From contig MLAX01000008.1 of the NCBI GenBank assembly GCA_001890945.1, forward strand, positions 1 to 64,000: 64,000 nt of DNA, written 5' to 3'. The notes under the pieces were generated by a model. It was given only the letters and a program-made list of their open reading frames with translations, was not told the DNA's origin and did no database searches. The translations under genes and the position numbers were made by a program. The stretch comes from Alphaproteobacteria bacterium AO1-B. GTDB taxonomy: Bacteria > Pseudomonadota > Alphaproteobacteria > Rhizobiales > Stappiaceae. How positions within the stretch are numbered: position 1 is the stretch's first letter; each line of letters starts with the position of its first letter. Positions 27,915 through 36,599 of the stretch are shown piece by piece.

Positions 27915-29369
27915 TCAGCCGTGATAGGCGGCGACCGTTTTCAGCGTGGTGAAGCCATAAAGCGCTTCAAAGCCCTTTTCCCGGCCATGCCCGGACTTGC
28001 CCATGCCACCAAACGGCAGCTCCACGCCGCCGCCCGCGCCATAATTGTTGATGAAGACCTGACCAGAACGGATCTTCTTGGCAAGCCGCATTTGCCGGGC
28101 GCCGTCCCGGCTCCAAATGCTGGCAACGAGGCCATAGTCCGTGCCGTTGGAAATCGTGACCGCTTCGTCCTCATCATCAAAGGGGATGATCACCTGAACG
28201 GGGCCGAAAATCTCATCGCGCCCCAGAACATGATCCGGTTTGACCCCGGCAAAGAGCGTCGGGGTTACGTAGCTGCCGCCCTCTGGCGCATCCTGCAAGA
28301 CGCCTTCAGCGGCTTTTTCCAGATCCGCGCCCCGGTCGATGAAGGTCGAGACAATGCCCTGCTGCTTTTTCGAGATCAGCGGTCCGACATCCAGATCGGA
28401 GAGCGCTGGTCCCACCTTCAGATCGCCGTACCGGCCTGCCATGCGTTCAACGACCTGATCATAAAGCCCGCGCTGAACCAGAATTCGGGAGGAGGCCGAA
28501 CAGGTCTGACCCGCGTTCTGAATCCCGGCATTCACCAGGAACGGCAGGGCCGCGTCGAGGTCGGCGTCATCAAACACAAGCTGCGGTGATTTTCCGCCAA
28601 GCTCCAGGGTGACCGGAATGACGTTTTTGGCAGCTGCGGTTTGAATGTGCACGCCGGTCGCAACGGAACCGGTAAAGCTGACATGATGAATGCCCGGATG
28701 GGACGAAAGCGCTGCGCCCGCCTCCGACCCAAGCCCCGGCACGACGTTCAACACCCCGTCCGGCAAACCCGCTGCCTTGGCAAGGTCGGCAAAGGCAAGG
28801 GCGGTCAGGCAGGCGTCTTCCGCAGGCTTCAAGATACAGGCGTTGCCAGTCGCAAGCGCCGCGCCAATGGACCGACCGATGATCTGCATCGGATAGTTCC
28901 ACGGAACGATATGACCGGTAACGCCGTGCGGTTCGCGCAGGGTGTAAACCGTGTAGCCGTCGAGATAGGGAATGGTCTCGCCGTGGAGCTTGTCTGCGGC
29001 GCCACCATAGAATTCCAGATACCGGGCAAGGGCGATCGCGTCAGCGCGGGCCTGTTTGAGGGGCTTGCCGACATCAATCGCCTCGATACGCGCCAGATCT
29101 TCGACCTTCTCAAGAACCAGCTCGCGGAGCTTGAAGAGGATCCGTCCACGTTCGACCGCTGTCGTTTTGCCCCAAACGCCTTGGCGGGCGGCTTCGGCGG
29201 CTGCAACGGCGGCGTCAATGTCCTCCGATGTACCCCGGGCAATTGCACCGATCTCTTCCCCCGTTGAGGGATCGAAAATCGGCAGCGTGCCGCCGCCTGA
29301 AGGCGCGGTCCATTCACCGTTGATCAGGCACTTGGCCGGATCGAACCAGAGATCCAACTCCTTGCGCAT
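27915..29369 (-). CDS. NAD(P)-dependent aldehyde dehydrogenase
   Basis: A 484-residue ALDH. The catalytic Cys is in NAGQTCSASSRILV, the general base Glu in LELGGKSPQLVF, and the cofactor segment FTGSVATGVHIQ is typical. It resembles betaine-aldehyde or gamma-aminobutyraldehyde-type dehydrogenases, but specificity cannot be read directly. Its GAGGAGG ribosome binding site overlaps the end of the upstream ABC ATPase gene (nine-base gap), so product and importer are co-expressed. The imported compound is probably an amine, amino alcohol or peptide that yields an aldehyde. Confidence 0.87.
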   Translation of the reverse strand: MRKELDLWFDPAKCLINGEWTAPSGGGTLPIFDPSTGEEIGAIARGTSEDIDAAVAAAEAARQGVWGKTTAVERGRILFKLRELVLEKVEDLARIEAIDVGKPLKQARADAIALARYLEFYGGAADKLHGETIPYLDGYTVYTLREPHGVTGHIVPWNYPMQIIGRSIGAALATGNACILKPAEDACLTALAFADLAKAAGLPDGVLNVVPGLGSEAGAALSSHPGIHHVSFTGSVATGVHIQTAAAKNVIPVTLELGGKSPQLVFDDADLDAALPFLVNAGIQNAGQTCSASSRILVQRGLYDQVVERMAGRYGDLKVGPALSDLDVGPLISKKQQGIVSTFIDRGADLEKAAEGVLQDAPEGGSYVTPTLFAGVKPDHVLGRDEIFGPVQVIIPFDDEDEAVTISNGTDYGLVASIWSRDGARQMRLAKKIRSGQVFINNYGAGGGVELPFGGMGKSGHGREKGFEALYGFTTLKTVAAYHG

Positions 29370-29378
29370 CGTTCCTCC

Positions 29379-30974
29379 TCAGGCCGCGGTGATATCGGCC
29401 GGCAAAACCGGCGCGGCGGCGACCAATTGTTTTGTGTAATCGTGTTTGGGCGCGTCGAAGACGGCCCCGGTCGGACCTTCCTCAACGATCTCGCCAGATT
29501 TCATGACCAGCACCCGATCGGTGATCGAGCGGACCACGGACAGGTCATGGCTGATAAACAGATAGGTGAGATCGAGCCGGTCACTCAAATCCGCCAGCAA
29601 ATCCAGAACCTGCGCGCGGACGGAAACATCGAGCGCGGACACCGCTTCATCCAGAATAATCAGATCCGGCTTGATGATGAGCGCCCGGGCAATTGCGATC
29701 CGTTGCCGCTGGCCACCACTGAACTCGTGGATATATTTGTGCCGGTCCTCAGCGGTGAGGCCGACGCTCTCCAGTGCCTCGGCAATTGCCCGGTCCCGCT
29801 CCGCGCCCTTCGGTGGGTTGTCCAACAAATGAAATGGCTCGGTGATCAGACGTTCAACCTTCCAGCGTGGATTGAAGCTGCCGTATGGATCCTGAAACAC
29901 CACCTGCATTCTGCGGCGGACCGCAAGGTTGGCGTGGTGATGAGTGAAGACCGGCTGTCCGTCAAACAGGATCTCGCCGCCCTGAACTTCTTCAAGACCC
30001 AAAATGGCCCGGGTCAATGTGGATTTTCCGCAGCCAGATTCACCCACAAGGCCAAGGCTTTCGCCCTTTTTGATTTCAAAGCTGACAGTGTTCACCGCCC
30101 GGAAATGGACGGTCTTGCCCCACCAGCCGTGGGTGTGTGTGACATAATCCCGGACAACATTCTGGACCTTCAGAAGTGGCGTCTCCTGTACGAGCCCCTC
30201 CCGGTCCGGTACATGACTTGAGGCGGCAAGCAAAGCCTTGGAATAAGGGTGCTGCATGGTGCGGAAGAGCATGTCTGCAGGCCCTGCTTCAACCACTTCA
30301 CCGTTCTTCATGATCACCAGATCATCGGCAAGGTCTGCAACAACCGCCAGATCATGGCTGATCAGCATCAGACCCATGTTGTCTTCAGACACCAGCTTTT
30401 TCAAAAGCTCCAGAATTTGAGCTTGGGTGGTGACGTCCAGCGCAGTCGTCGGCTCATCCGCGATTAAGAGCTTTGGCCGCAGGGCAATCGCCATCGCAAT
30501 CACGACCCGCTGCCTTTGGCCTCCAGAGAGTTCATGCGGATGACGGCTCAAAGGAAACTTGTCTTGCGGTAGCTCCGCCCGGCGCAGCGCTTCGGCGGCT
30601 CGGACCATCGCCTCAGATTTGGAAACGTTTTCGTGCACCAGAATGGTCTCAGCCACCTGCGCCCCGATGGTTTGCAGCGGGTTGAGCGCAGTCATGGGCT
30701 CCTGAAACACCATGCCGACATCCCGCCCGCGAATGCGGCAGAGTTCCGGCTCGCCAAGGGTTAGAACATCTTGCCCGGCGAGCGAGATCTTGCCGGAGCA
30801 GGCGGTACCATTTGGCAAAAGTTGCATGACGCTGAAAGCCGACATGGACTTGCCGGAGCCGCTTTCCCCAATCACGCCCAGGATGCGGCCCGGCGCAACC
30901 TGCATGGAAACATCTTTGAGAACCGGGATCCCGTGGATGGACAAGGAGAGGTTTTGGATATCCAGAAGGCTCAT
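29379..30974 (-). CDS. ABC transporter fused ATPase (DppD-DppF type)
   Basis: A 531-residue fusion of two peptide/nickel-type ATPase domains. The first half has Walker A GESGSGKSMS and signature LSGGQRQRVVIAMAI; the second begins near residue 275 with GESGCGKSTL and signature FSGGQRQRIAIARAL. Each half has the oligopeptide-type C-terminal extension. One chain can therefore energise both permeases. It overlaps the DppC-type gene by four bases. Confidence 0.92.
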   Translation of the reverse strand: MSLLDIQNLSLSIHGIPVLKDVSMQVAPGRILGVIGESGSGKSMSAFSVMQLLPNGTACSGKISLAGQDVLTLGEPELCRIRGRDVGMVFQEPMTALNPLQTIGAQVAETILVHENVSKSEAMVRAAEALRRAELPQDKFPLSRHPHELSGGQRQRVVIAMAIALRPKLLIADEPTTALDVTTQAQILELLKKLVSEDNMGLMLISHDLAVVADLADDLVIMKNGEVVEAGPADMLFRTMQHPYSKALLAASSHVPDREGLVQETPLLKVQNVVRDYVTHTHGWWGKTVHFRAVNTVSFEIKKGESLGLVGESGCGKSTLTRAILGLEEVQGGEILFDGQPVFTHHHANLAVRRRMQVVFQDPYGSFNPRWKVERLITEPFHLLDNPPKGAERDRAIAEALESVGLTAEDRHKYIHEFSGGQRQRIAIARALIIKPDLIILDEAVSALDVSVRAQVLDLLADLSDRLDLTYLFISHDLSVVRSITDRVLVMKSGEIVEEGPTGAVFDAPKHDYTKQLVAAAPVLPADITAA

Positions 30975-31801
30975 ACGCGCGCCCTCCGCAGTTTCGGATC
31001 GAGAAGATCCCGAAGGCCATCACCCATCAGGTTGAGACCGAGCACCGTCAACAGGATCGCAAGGCCTGGAAAGAGTGCCAGATGCGGGGCCAGGGAAATC
31101 ATCGTCTGACTGTCGGCGAGCATCCGCCCCCAGCTCGCTGTTGGCGGCTGAGCGCCGAGACCGACATAGCTCAATCCCGCCTCGGCGAGGATGCCGAGAG
31201 AGAACTGGATGGTGCCTTGCACGATCAGCAAGTTGGCAACGTTCGGCAGGATGTGTTCCATCGAAATCCGCGCCGGGCCTTTGCCCGCCACTCGAGCCGC
31301 CAGAATGTAGTCTCGGTTCCACAAGGACAGCGCGGCGCCGCGCGTTAGCCGGGCAAAGACCGGAATGTTGAAGATGCCGATCGCGATGATGGCGTTGAGC
31401 GCGGATGCACCGAAAACCGCTGTGATCATCACCGCGATCAAAAGGCTCGGGAAAGCAAACACCAGGTCGTTGGCGCGCATGATTACTTCATCCAACCAGC
31501 CGCCTTTGCGGGCGGCGGCGGCCAGACCAAGAGGCACCCCGACAGACATGCCGATGCCGACCGCGACCAGCGCGACGGCAATGGACGTGCGGGCACCGAC
31601 CATGATCATGCTCAAGATGTCCCGGCCAAACTGATCCGTGCCCAGCCAATGCTCCCAACTTGGCAGCTTCATCCGGTTGGCGATGTTCAAGACGGTCGTG
31701 TCATACGGCACCCAGACAAGACTGATCAGCGCAGCAGCAACGAACACAAGTGACAAAAACAGGCCCGGCAACAGGGTGCGGCTGTGAAAAAGGACACTCA
31801 T
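30971..31801 (-). CDS. ABC permease, DppC/OppC type
   Basis: A 276-residue permease with about six membrane segments; the N-terminal extension ends in LGTDQFGRDILSMIMVGARTS, the usual DppC signature, and the EAA loop AARVAGKGPARISMEHILPN is present. The stop of the upstream DppB-type gene overlaps its ATG by one base. Confidence 0.92.
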   Translation of the reverse strand: MSVLFHSRTLLPGLFLSLVFVAAALISLVWVPYDTTVLNIANRMKLPSWEHWLGTDQFGRDILSMIMVGARTSIAVALVAVGIGMSVGVPLGLAAAARKGGWLDEVIMRANDLVFAFPSLLIAVMITAVFGASALNAIIAIGIFNIPVFARLTRGAALSLWNRDYILAARVAGKGPARISMEHILPNVANLLIVQGTIQFSLGILAEAGLSYVGLGAQPPTASWGRMLADSQTMISLAPHLALFPGLAILLTVLGLNLMGDGLRDLLDPKLRRARV

Positions 31802-32748
31802 CAGCGGCGCCTCCGCAGGCGCGGATCAACCCAGGCATAGGCCATGTCGACCGCGAAATTGACGACGATTACCGCGAACACCAGAAGCATCACCACGCTT
31901 TCAACGACAATGAGATCGCGGGCGCTGATCGACTGGAACACCAGACGGCCGAGGCCGGGCAAAAAGAAGACATTTTCTATGATGATCGCCCCAGCCAGCA
32001 GGAAGGAGAATTGCAGGCCGAGGATGGTGAGCACCGGGATCAGGGCGTTGCGAACGGCATGCCGCCAGAGCGCCTGCCCTTTTGTCAGCCCCTTTGCGCG
32101 TGCTGTCCGGATAAAATCCTCCCCAAGCGTGTCCAGCAAACTGGACCGCATCACACGCGTCAGGATGCTAGCCTGAGGCAGTGCAAGTGCGATCGCGGGC
32201 AAGGTCAGAGCCTTCATGCCTGCGAAGACCCCGGCATCCCAGCCCGGAAATCCGCCCGCGGAAAACCAACGCAAATTGATGGCGAACACAAGCACCATCA
32301 GCATTGCAAACCAGAAGTTCGGGACTGCGACGCCAAGCTGGGTCACACCCATAACAGACGCATCGGCGGCCGAGCCTCTGCGGGAAGCCGCCCAAATACC
32401 AGCCGGAAACGCAATCAGTGTACTAAGCGTCAGAGCATAAAGCGCCAGCGGCAGAGAGACCCACAACCGGTCACCGATCATCTCGGACACGGGCGTCCGG
32501 TAGGTATAGGAAACACCAAAGTCTCCAACCAACAGCCCGCCGGCCCAGGACAGGTACCGTTGAAAGATGGAGCCCGTCAGTCCCAGTTCTTCGCGGAGCG
32601 CCTGGAGCGTGTCTTCCTGCGCATTGAGGCCGAGCATGTAAGCTGCCGGATCGCCCGGCACGACTTCGAGCGCCAGAAAAATCACAATCGACGCAGCGAC
32701 CAGGCTCAAGCTCAAAGACAACAGACGTTTTAGAAAATAGTGGAGCAT
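31801..32748 (-). CDS. ABC permease, DppB/OppB type
   Basis: A 315-residue permease with six membrane segments, an N-terminal FLKRLLSLSLSLVAASIVIF helix and the EAA loop RTARAKGLTKGQALWRHAVRN. The ATG at 32748 with AGAAAG upstream is preferred to a TTG six codons earlier. It follows the binding-protein gene after a 234-base region that contains a strong stem-loop. Confidence 0.9.
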   Translation of the reverse strand: MLHYFLKRLLSLSLSLVAASIVIFLALEVVPGDPAAYMLGLNAQEDTLQALREELGLTGSIFQRYLSWAGGLLVGDFGVSYTYRTPVSEMIGDRLWVSLPLALYALTLSTLIAFPAGIWAASRRGSAADASVMGVTQLGVAVPNFWFAMLMVLVFAINLRWFSAGGFPGWDAGVFAGMKALTLPAIALALPQASILTRVMRSSLLDTLGEDFIRTARAKGLTKGQALWRHAVRNALIPVLTILGLQFSFLLAGAIIIENVFFLPGLGRLVFQSISARDLIVVESVVMLLVFAVIVVNFAVDMAYAWVDPRLRRRR

Positions 32749-32872
32749 GGACTTTCTGTTCGGCAACCGGCAAAGGCCGCCCTTGCCATGGCGTTAACTT
32801 CGGCTAGGAACGCCGAGCCGGCGCTATGTCATCTGATTTCAATCTCTTCGCAAAACCAAGAGACTGAAGGCT

Positions 32873-32923
32873 CACCTTGAGGAAGCGTGGCACGGGTTTC
32901 ACTGTGCCAAACCCCTCAAGGTG
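32873..32923 (-). promoter_or_regulatory. Long two-part stem-loop between binding protein and permeases
   Basis: CACCTTGAGG (32873-32882) pairs with CCTCAAGGTG (32914-32923), and inside it TGGCAC (32888-32893) pairs with GTGCCA (32904-32909). No T tract follows on the minus strand, so it is more likely an mRNA-stabilising or partial-termination structure that raises binding-protein level above the permeases. The rest of 32749-32982 shows no gene. Confidence 0.65.
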
Positions 32924-32982
32924 ATGCTTAACCCCGCGTTCCGGTGGGTTGAAACGCTTGAGGAGTTAAGGTCGCGTCAGGA

Positions 32983-34467
32983 TCACTCCTCCCAATATAC
33001 AGCCGTCATATCTGCCGCAGGGGTTGGCTGGTTGACCCAAAGACCCTGTATCTTCGCATTTGCCACCGTCGGGAAGGCCAGCTGGAACAGATAGCCGTTC
33101 ACATAGTCCTTAGAGAGCATTTCCTGAGCCTGTTTCAAAAGCTCGGACCGCTTTTCCGGATCGTTTTCGGCGGTGAGGTTTTCAAAGAGCTTCTGGAACT
33201 CGGGATTGTCGTACTGGAAGTAATAATCCGGGCGGGCATAGATACCGATATCCATCGGTTCTACGTGACTGACGATTGTCAGACCATAGTCCTTGCCTCG
33301 GAACACTTGTTCCAGCCACTGCGCCCATTCCAGATTGGAGATCTCGGTTTCAATGCCGACAGCGCGCAGCTGCGCGGCAATGATTTCTCCGCCCCGGCGG
33401 GCATAGGAGGGCGGCGGCAGTTTCAGGGTCGTCGTAAATCCGTCCGGGTAGCCCGCTTCCGCCAGAAGCTTTTTGGAGAGTTCCGGGTCGTAGGCGCTGT
33501 TGGCGGTCAGATCGACATAGTCGGGATTGTGCGGGGCAAAGTGTGTGCCGATTGGCGTGCCATAGCCGAACATGGCGCCATCAATAATCGCCTGACGGTC
33601 GATGGCATGCGCGATCGCCTCGCGTACCTTAACGTTGTCGAGAGGCGGCAGCTTGTTGTTGGTCGAAAGGATCGTCTCTCCTTCGGTCGATCCAACCAGC
33701 ACTTGAAACCGCGGATCAGCCTCGAATTGCGGAAGGTTTTCAGGTGCAGGAAAACCAACAAACGCATTGACGTCTTCCGCCATCACAGCGGCGAAGGCTG
33801 CGGTCGGATCGGAAATGAACTTGAAGGTCACATTGTCCAGTTTGGCAGGCGTGCCCCAATAGTCAGCGTTTTTCTCAAGATCGATCCGGTCACCCTGAAC
33901 CCAATTCGAGAACCTGAATGCGCCCGTACCGATCGGGTTGGTTTTGATGTTTTCAATAGACTCCGGCGCAACGATCACCGCATCGCCCCAAGCCAAATTG
34001 AACAACAGACTGCCATTTGGCGCTGAGAGCGTGACCGCCACGGTCTGCGGGTCGACAACTTCAACGGACTCAATGCCGGTGAACAACGCTTTTTGCGCAT
34101 TCTGACTGTCATCAGATCGCGCGCGATCCAGACTGAATTTCACGTCTTCGGCCGTCATATCGGTGCCATCGTGGAACTTGACGCCGGACTGCAGTTTGAA
34201 AGTGTAGGTCTTGCCGTCTTCGGAAATCTCCCAGCTCTCTGCGAGGCCGGGCAAAATGGATCCGTCCGGTCCGAAGCGGGTCAGTCCTTCAAAGACATTT
34301 GAATAAAGGACCGAATCAATAGCGCCGGCAGCCGCACTGGTCGGGTCCAGGTGCGGTGGTTCCAGCTGCATGGCCACCGTAATATCGCTCTTTGCATGGG
34401 CCAACCCCATGCTGGCAGACAATGCCAAGGCACTGATCAGGCCTGTTCCGACTTTTCCCAAACGCAT
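32983..34467 (-). CDS. ABC solute-binding protein family 5 (DppA/OppA type)
   Basis: A 494-residue periplasmic binding protein with a Sec signal peptide (about residues 1-25, ending LAHA) followed by KSDITVAMQLEPPHLDPTSAAAG. The segments LAESWEISEDGKTYTFKLQSGVKFHDG and NNKLPPLDNVKVREAIAHAIDRQAI are typical of family 5. An AAAAGGGGAG ribosome binding site precedes the ATG. It is first of a six-gene operon ending in aldehyde dehydrogenase and SDR. The ligand is unknown: peptide, polyamine-like amine or opine are possibilities. Confidence 0.9.
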   Translation of the reverse strand: MRLGKVGTGLISALALSASMGLAHAKSDITVAMQLEPPHLDPTSAAAGAIDSVLYSNVFEGLTRFGPDGSILPGLAESWEISEDGKTYTFKLQSGVKFHDGTDMTAEDVKFSLDRARSDDSQNAQKALFTGIESVEVVDPQTVAVTLSAPNGSLLFNLAWGDAVIVAPESIENIKTNPIGTGAFRFSNWVQGDRIDLEKNADYWGTPAKLDNVTFKFISDPTAAFAAVMAEDVNAFVGFPAPENLPQFEADPRFQVLVGSTEGETILSTNNKLPPLDNVKVREAIAHAIDRQAIIDGAMFGYGTPIGTHFAPHNPDYVDLTANSAYDPELSKKLLAEAGYPDGFTTTLKLPPPSYARRGGEIIAAQLRAVGIETEISNLEWAQWLEQVFRGKDYGLTIVSHVEPMDIGIYARPDYYFQYDNPEFQKLFENLTAENDPEKRSELLKQAQEMLSKDYVNGYLFQLAFPTVANAKIQGLWVNQPTPAADMTAVYWEE

Positions 34468-34879
34468 AGCTACTCCCCTTTTGCCGTCCCGCTTAGTGCG
34501 GCTGTACCAGCAGCTCGACCAACGAACCCGCGACCGCCTTCACTGACACAAGCGTATCAACTACTCCGGCACCGTCGTCCGGCTTTAGCGCCACACCCAG
34601 AGTGCCAGGTCCATAGCCTACACAATTTTTGAGTTTGCCGGTCCGGTCAACAAGCTTTTGATCCTACATGCCGCCTCTGATGAGGTGGCTGACCCGTTTG
34701 CCCGCGGTCATAGGGATCGCGCACTCCAATGCATCCGCCCACTGTGGCCTGCTTTCGGTCATGCCCGGGACCATCCGGTGAAAATCGCACACATTGTAGC
34801 AAGCTCATTGTTGGCAACTCATCGATAAACTATGCTACGAACTACCTACGGTTCCTACACCGTACAATCACGGTGACTT
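34468..34879. other. Divergent intergenic region, 412 bases
   Basis: The region separates the leftward ABC operon from the rightward PAS-LuxR gene. No open frame of plausible coding character was seen. It holds an imperfect hairpin around 34669-34690 (GCCGCCTC/GAGGTGGC) and the palindrome at 34847-34864. Both divergent promoters must lie here, but no confident -35/-10 pair was found. Confidence 0.5.
34847..34864. promoter_or_regulatory. TACGGT-N6-ACCGTA palindrome
   Basis: Perfect six-base arms with a six-base spacer, 16 bases before the ATG of the PAS-LuxR gene. The size and dyad suit a LuxR-type dimer, and the position would allow autorepression. Binding is inferred. Confidence 0.5.
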
Positions 34880-35452
34880 ATGCTTGAGCTCGACCAAATA
34901 GCCTACGACCATGCCCCGATGGGTCTTGTTCTGACCGAACATCGGGTTATCCGTACCTGCAACTACACATTTGCGCAGATGTTCGGATATGAGAAGGAAG
35001 ATCTGATCGGCCAGAGCTTTCGGCTGCTCTACGGAACGGATCACGAGTTTCATCAGGTCCGAGACATCGGACTGGGACCCTTGCGACAGTCCTTACCGTA
35101 TTCGGATGAGCGGCTGATGCGGTGTGCCGACGGAAACCGGATCTGGTGCCGGTTCCGCGCACGGACGCTGACACCTGAAGATCCACTGGCGCGGACCGTT
35201 CTGAGTTTTGCCCTGATAGAAACAAAGGACAGCGGCCCACAGCTCACCAAACGGGAGCGGGAAGTTGTCCTGTTGTTGTCTCAGGGCAAGACGAGCAAGG
35301 AAATCGCCCGCGACCTTGGCCTTTCGCCACGCACTGTCGAAGATGTACGCGCCCGGCTTTTGAAGAAATTCGAAGTCAAGAACGTTGCTGTTCTGCTCGC
35401 CCGTTTGGCAGGCCTGTCTGGGCTCTCAGGGCCTAGCTCTCCAATGAGCTAG
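34880..35452 (+). CDS. PAS-domain LuxR-type transcriptional regulator
   Basis: A 190-residue protein: a PAS sensor (about residues 5-115, HAPMGLVLTEHRVIRTCNYT and GYEKEDLIGQSFRLLY) and a C-terminal LuxR helix-turn-helix (LTKREREVVLLLSQGKTSKEIARDLGLSPRTVEDVRARLLKKF, about 124-166). No receiver domain is present, so it senses a small ligand or cofactor directly rather than by phosphorylation. It is divergent from the Dpp-type operon and may regulate it. Its TAG stop shares the palindromic CTAG with the stop of the convergent kinase gene. It has no clear ribosome binding site. Confidence 0.82.
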   Translation: MLELDQIAYDHAPMGLVLTEHRVIRTCNYTFAQMFGYEKEDLIGQSFRLLYGTDHEFHQVRDIGLGPLRQSLPYSDERLMRCADGNRIWCRFRARTLTPEDPLARTVLSFALIETKDSGPQLTKREREVVLLLSQGKTSKEIARDLGLSPRTVEDVRARLLKKFEVKNVAVLLARLAGLSGLSGPSSPMS

Positions 35453-36381
35453 AGGCGCGCGGCCTTCTCCGCTTCATAGAGCGAAAGGACGTCCGTCCGG
35501 CGGCAGAGTTCAGTGCCGGACGTCAAGGCCGTTGCAGCGCCAGCCGCCACCCCCAGCCGGAAAGCCTCCTCCATCGGGTGTCCTTCCGTCAACGACCAGA
35601 CCAGCGCGCCAACAAAACTGTCGCCCGCACCAACGGCTGACTTTGCGGCAACATGCCGGGCCGGCACCCGCAAGACAGTATCCTTGTTGACAAGAAGCGC
35701 GCCCTTTGTGCCCAGCGTGACTGTGACGTTTTCTGCAGCGCCTTTATCAACCAGCTCCTTCGCGAAATTCCGCACGCCGTCTTCGTCAAGCGGCCGGCCT
35801 GCAAGCTTTTGAAGTTCGCCCAAGCTTGGTTTGAACAAAAAGACGTTTCCATGATCCAGCGCAGCCTTCAAGGCAGCGCCGGACGTGTCGATCACAAACC
35901 GCCCCCCACGCTGAACCACTGGATCAATCATCTTCGCATAGGTGTCTTCCGGGACACCGCGCGGCAAGGATCCGCTGGCCACCACATAGTCCGCATCGGT
36001 TTCACCAAGGAGATCCATGATCGGCTGGAGCTCGCCGCCAGCCACCTCCGGTCCTTCCGGTACAAAACGGTATTCTATACCTGACGTTTCCTCGTGAACC
36101 GCGAACGCCATCCGGACGGGATTCGAAATAGGAAACCGGTGCAGGGCAATTCCGGTTTCGGCCAGAAAAGCATCCAGCAGAATTCCCGTTGCACCACCGG
36201 AAAGATAGGTCAGTTCCGGATTTCCTTCGAGTTCGGAAATCACCCGCGCAACGTTGACACCGCCACCGCCCGGATCCTGCCGCTGATTGGTGGTGCGCGT
36301 CTTGTGCATGGACTGCACCCGATCTGCATCACAGGAAACATCGATGGTGGGATTGAGCGCGATGCAAAGAACTTTGGTCAT
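35449..36381 (-). CDS. PfkB-family hexose kinase (1-phosphofructokinase type)
   Basis: A 310-residue ribokinase-fold sugar kinase. DPGGGGVNVARVISELEG near residue 35 is the sugar-binding glycine block of FruK/LacC/PfkB, and VGAGDSFVGALVW near 245 holds the catalytic Asp in GAGD. It phosphorylates fructose 1-phosphate, fructose 6-phosphate or tagatose 6-phosphate; which one is not clear because no sugar operon surrounds it. ATG at 36381 is chosen for homology (MTKVLCIALNPTIDVS); the longer frame to 36417 has no family match. Confidence 0.85.
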   Translation of the reverse strand: MTKVLCIALNPTIDVSCDADRVQSMHKTRTTNQRQDPGGGGVNVARVISELEGNPELTYLSGGATGILLDAFLAETGIALHRFPISNPVRMAFAVHEETSGIEYRFVPEGPEVAGGELQPIMDLLGETDADYVVASGSLPRGVPEDTYAKMIDPVVQRGGRFVIDTSGAALKAALDHGNVFLFKPSLGELQKLAGRPLDEDGVRNFAKELVDKGAAENVTVTLGTKGALLVNKDTVLRVPARHVAAKSAVGAGDSFVGALVWSLTEGHPMEEAFRLGVAAGAATALTSGTELCRRTDVLSLYEAEKAARL

Positions 36382-36451
36382 GGGATCCGTTTCGCTGGTG
36401 TCCCACTTGTTTTGCAAAAGCTGGGGTCGTTCTCAAGTCCGGTGAACTGCG

Positions 36452-36485
36452 CAAAAGAAAACCCCTCTCCGATTGGGGAGAGGGG
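36452..36485 (-). terminator. Rho-independent terminator of the cox operon
   Basis: Perfect nine-base stem CCCCTCTCC (36462-36470) with GGAGAGGGG (36477-36485) and a six-base loop, followed on the minus strand by TTTTCTTTT. It lies about 115 bases past the coxM stop and upstream of the kinase gene. Confidence 0.8.
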
Positions 36486-36514
36486 TTCGGGACTTTCGAC
36501 TTCGGCTGTTGCTT

Positions 36515-36569
36515 CCCCGGCCGCGCGCCGGGGTTCAGCTTCGGTGAGGTCCCGGCTCACGGCCGGGAC
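36515..36569. repeat. Two further perfect hairpins next to the cox terminator
   Basis: CCCCGGC (36515-36521) pairs with GCCGGGG (36527-36533), and GTCCCGGC (36549-36556) pairs with GCCGGGAC (36562-36569). With the terminator this makes three consecutive GC-rich hairpins in about 110 bases. They may protect the 3-prime end of the cox mRNA or be a dispersed intergenic repeat; only one copy is present here. Confidence 0.55.
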
Positions 36570-36599
36570 AGCACACACCGAAGGACTGAAAGCCAGTTA

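Noticed and set aside
36378..36578. A 66-codon frame across the three hairpins between coxM and the kinase gene
   Set aside because: It is composed almost entirely of the hairpin arms and overlaps the kinase start; no ribosome binding site or family match was seen.
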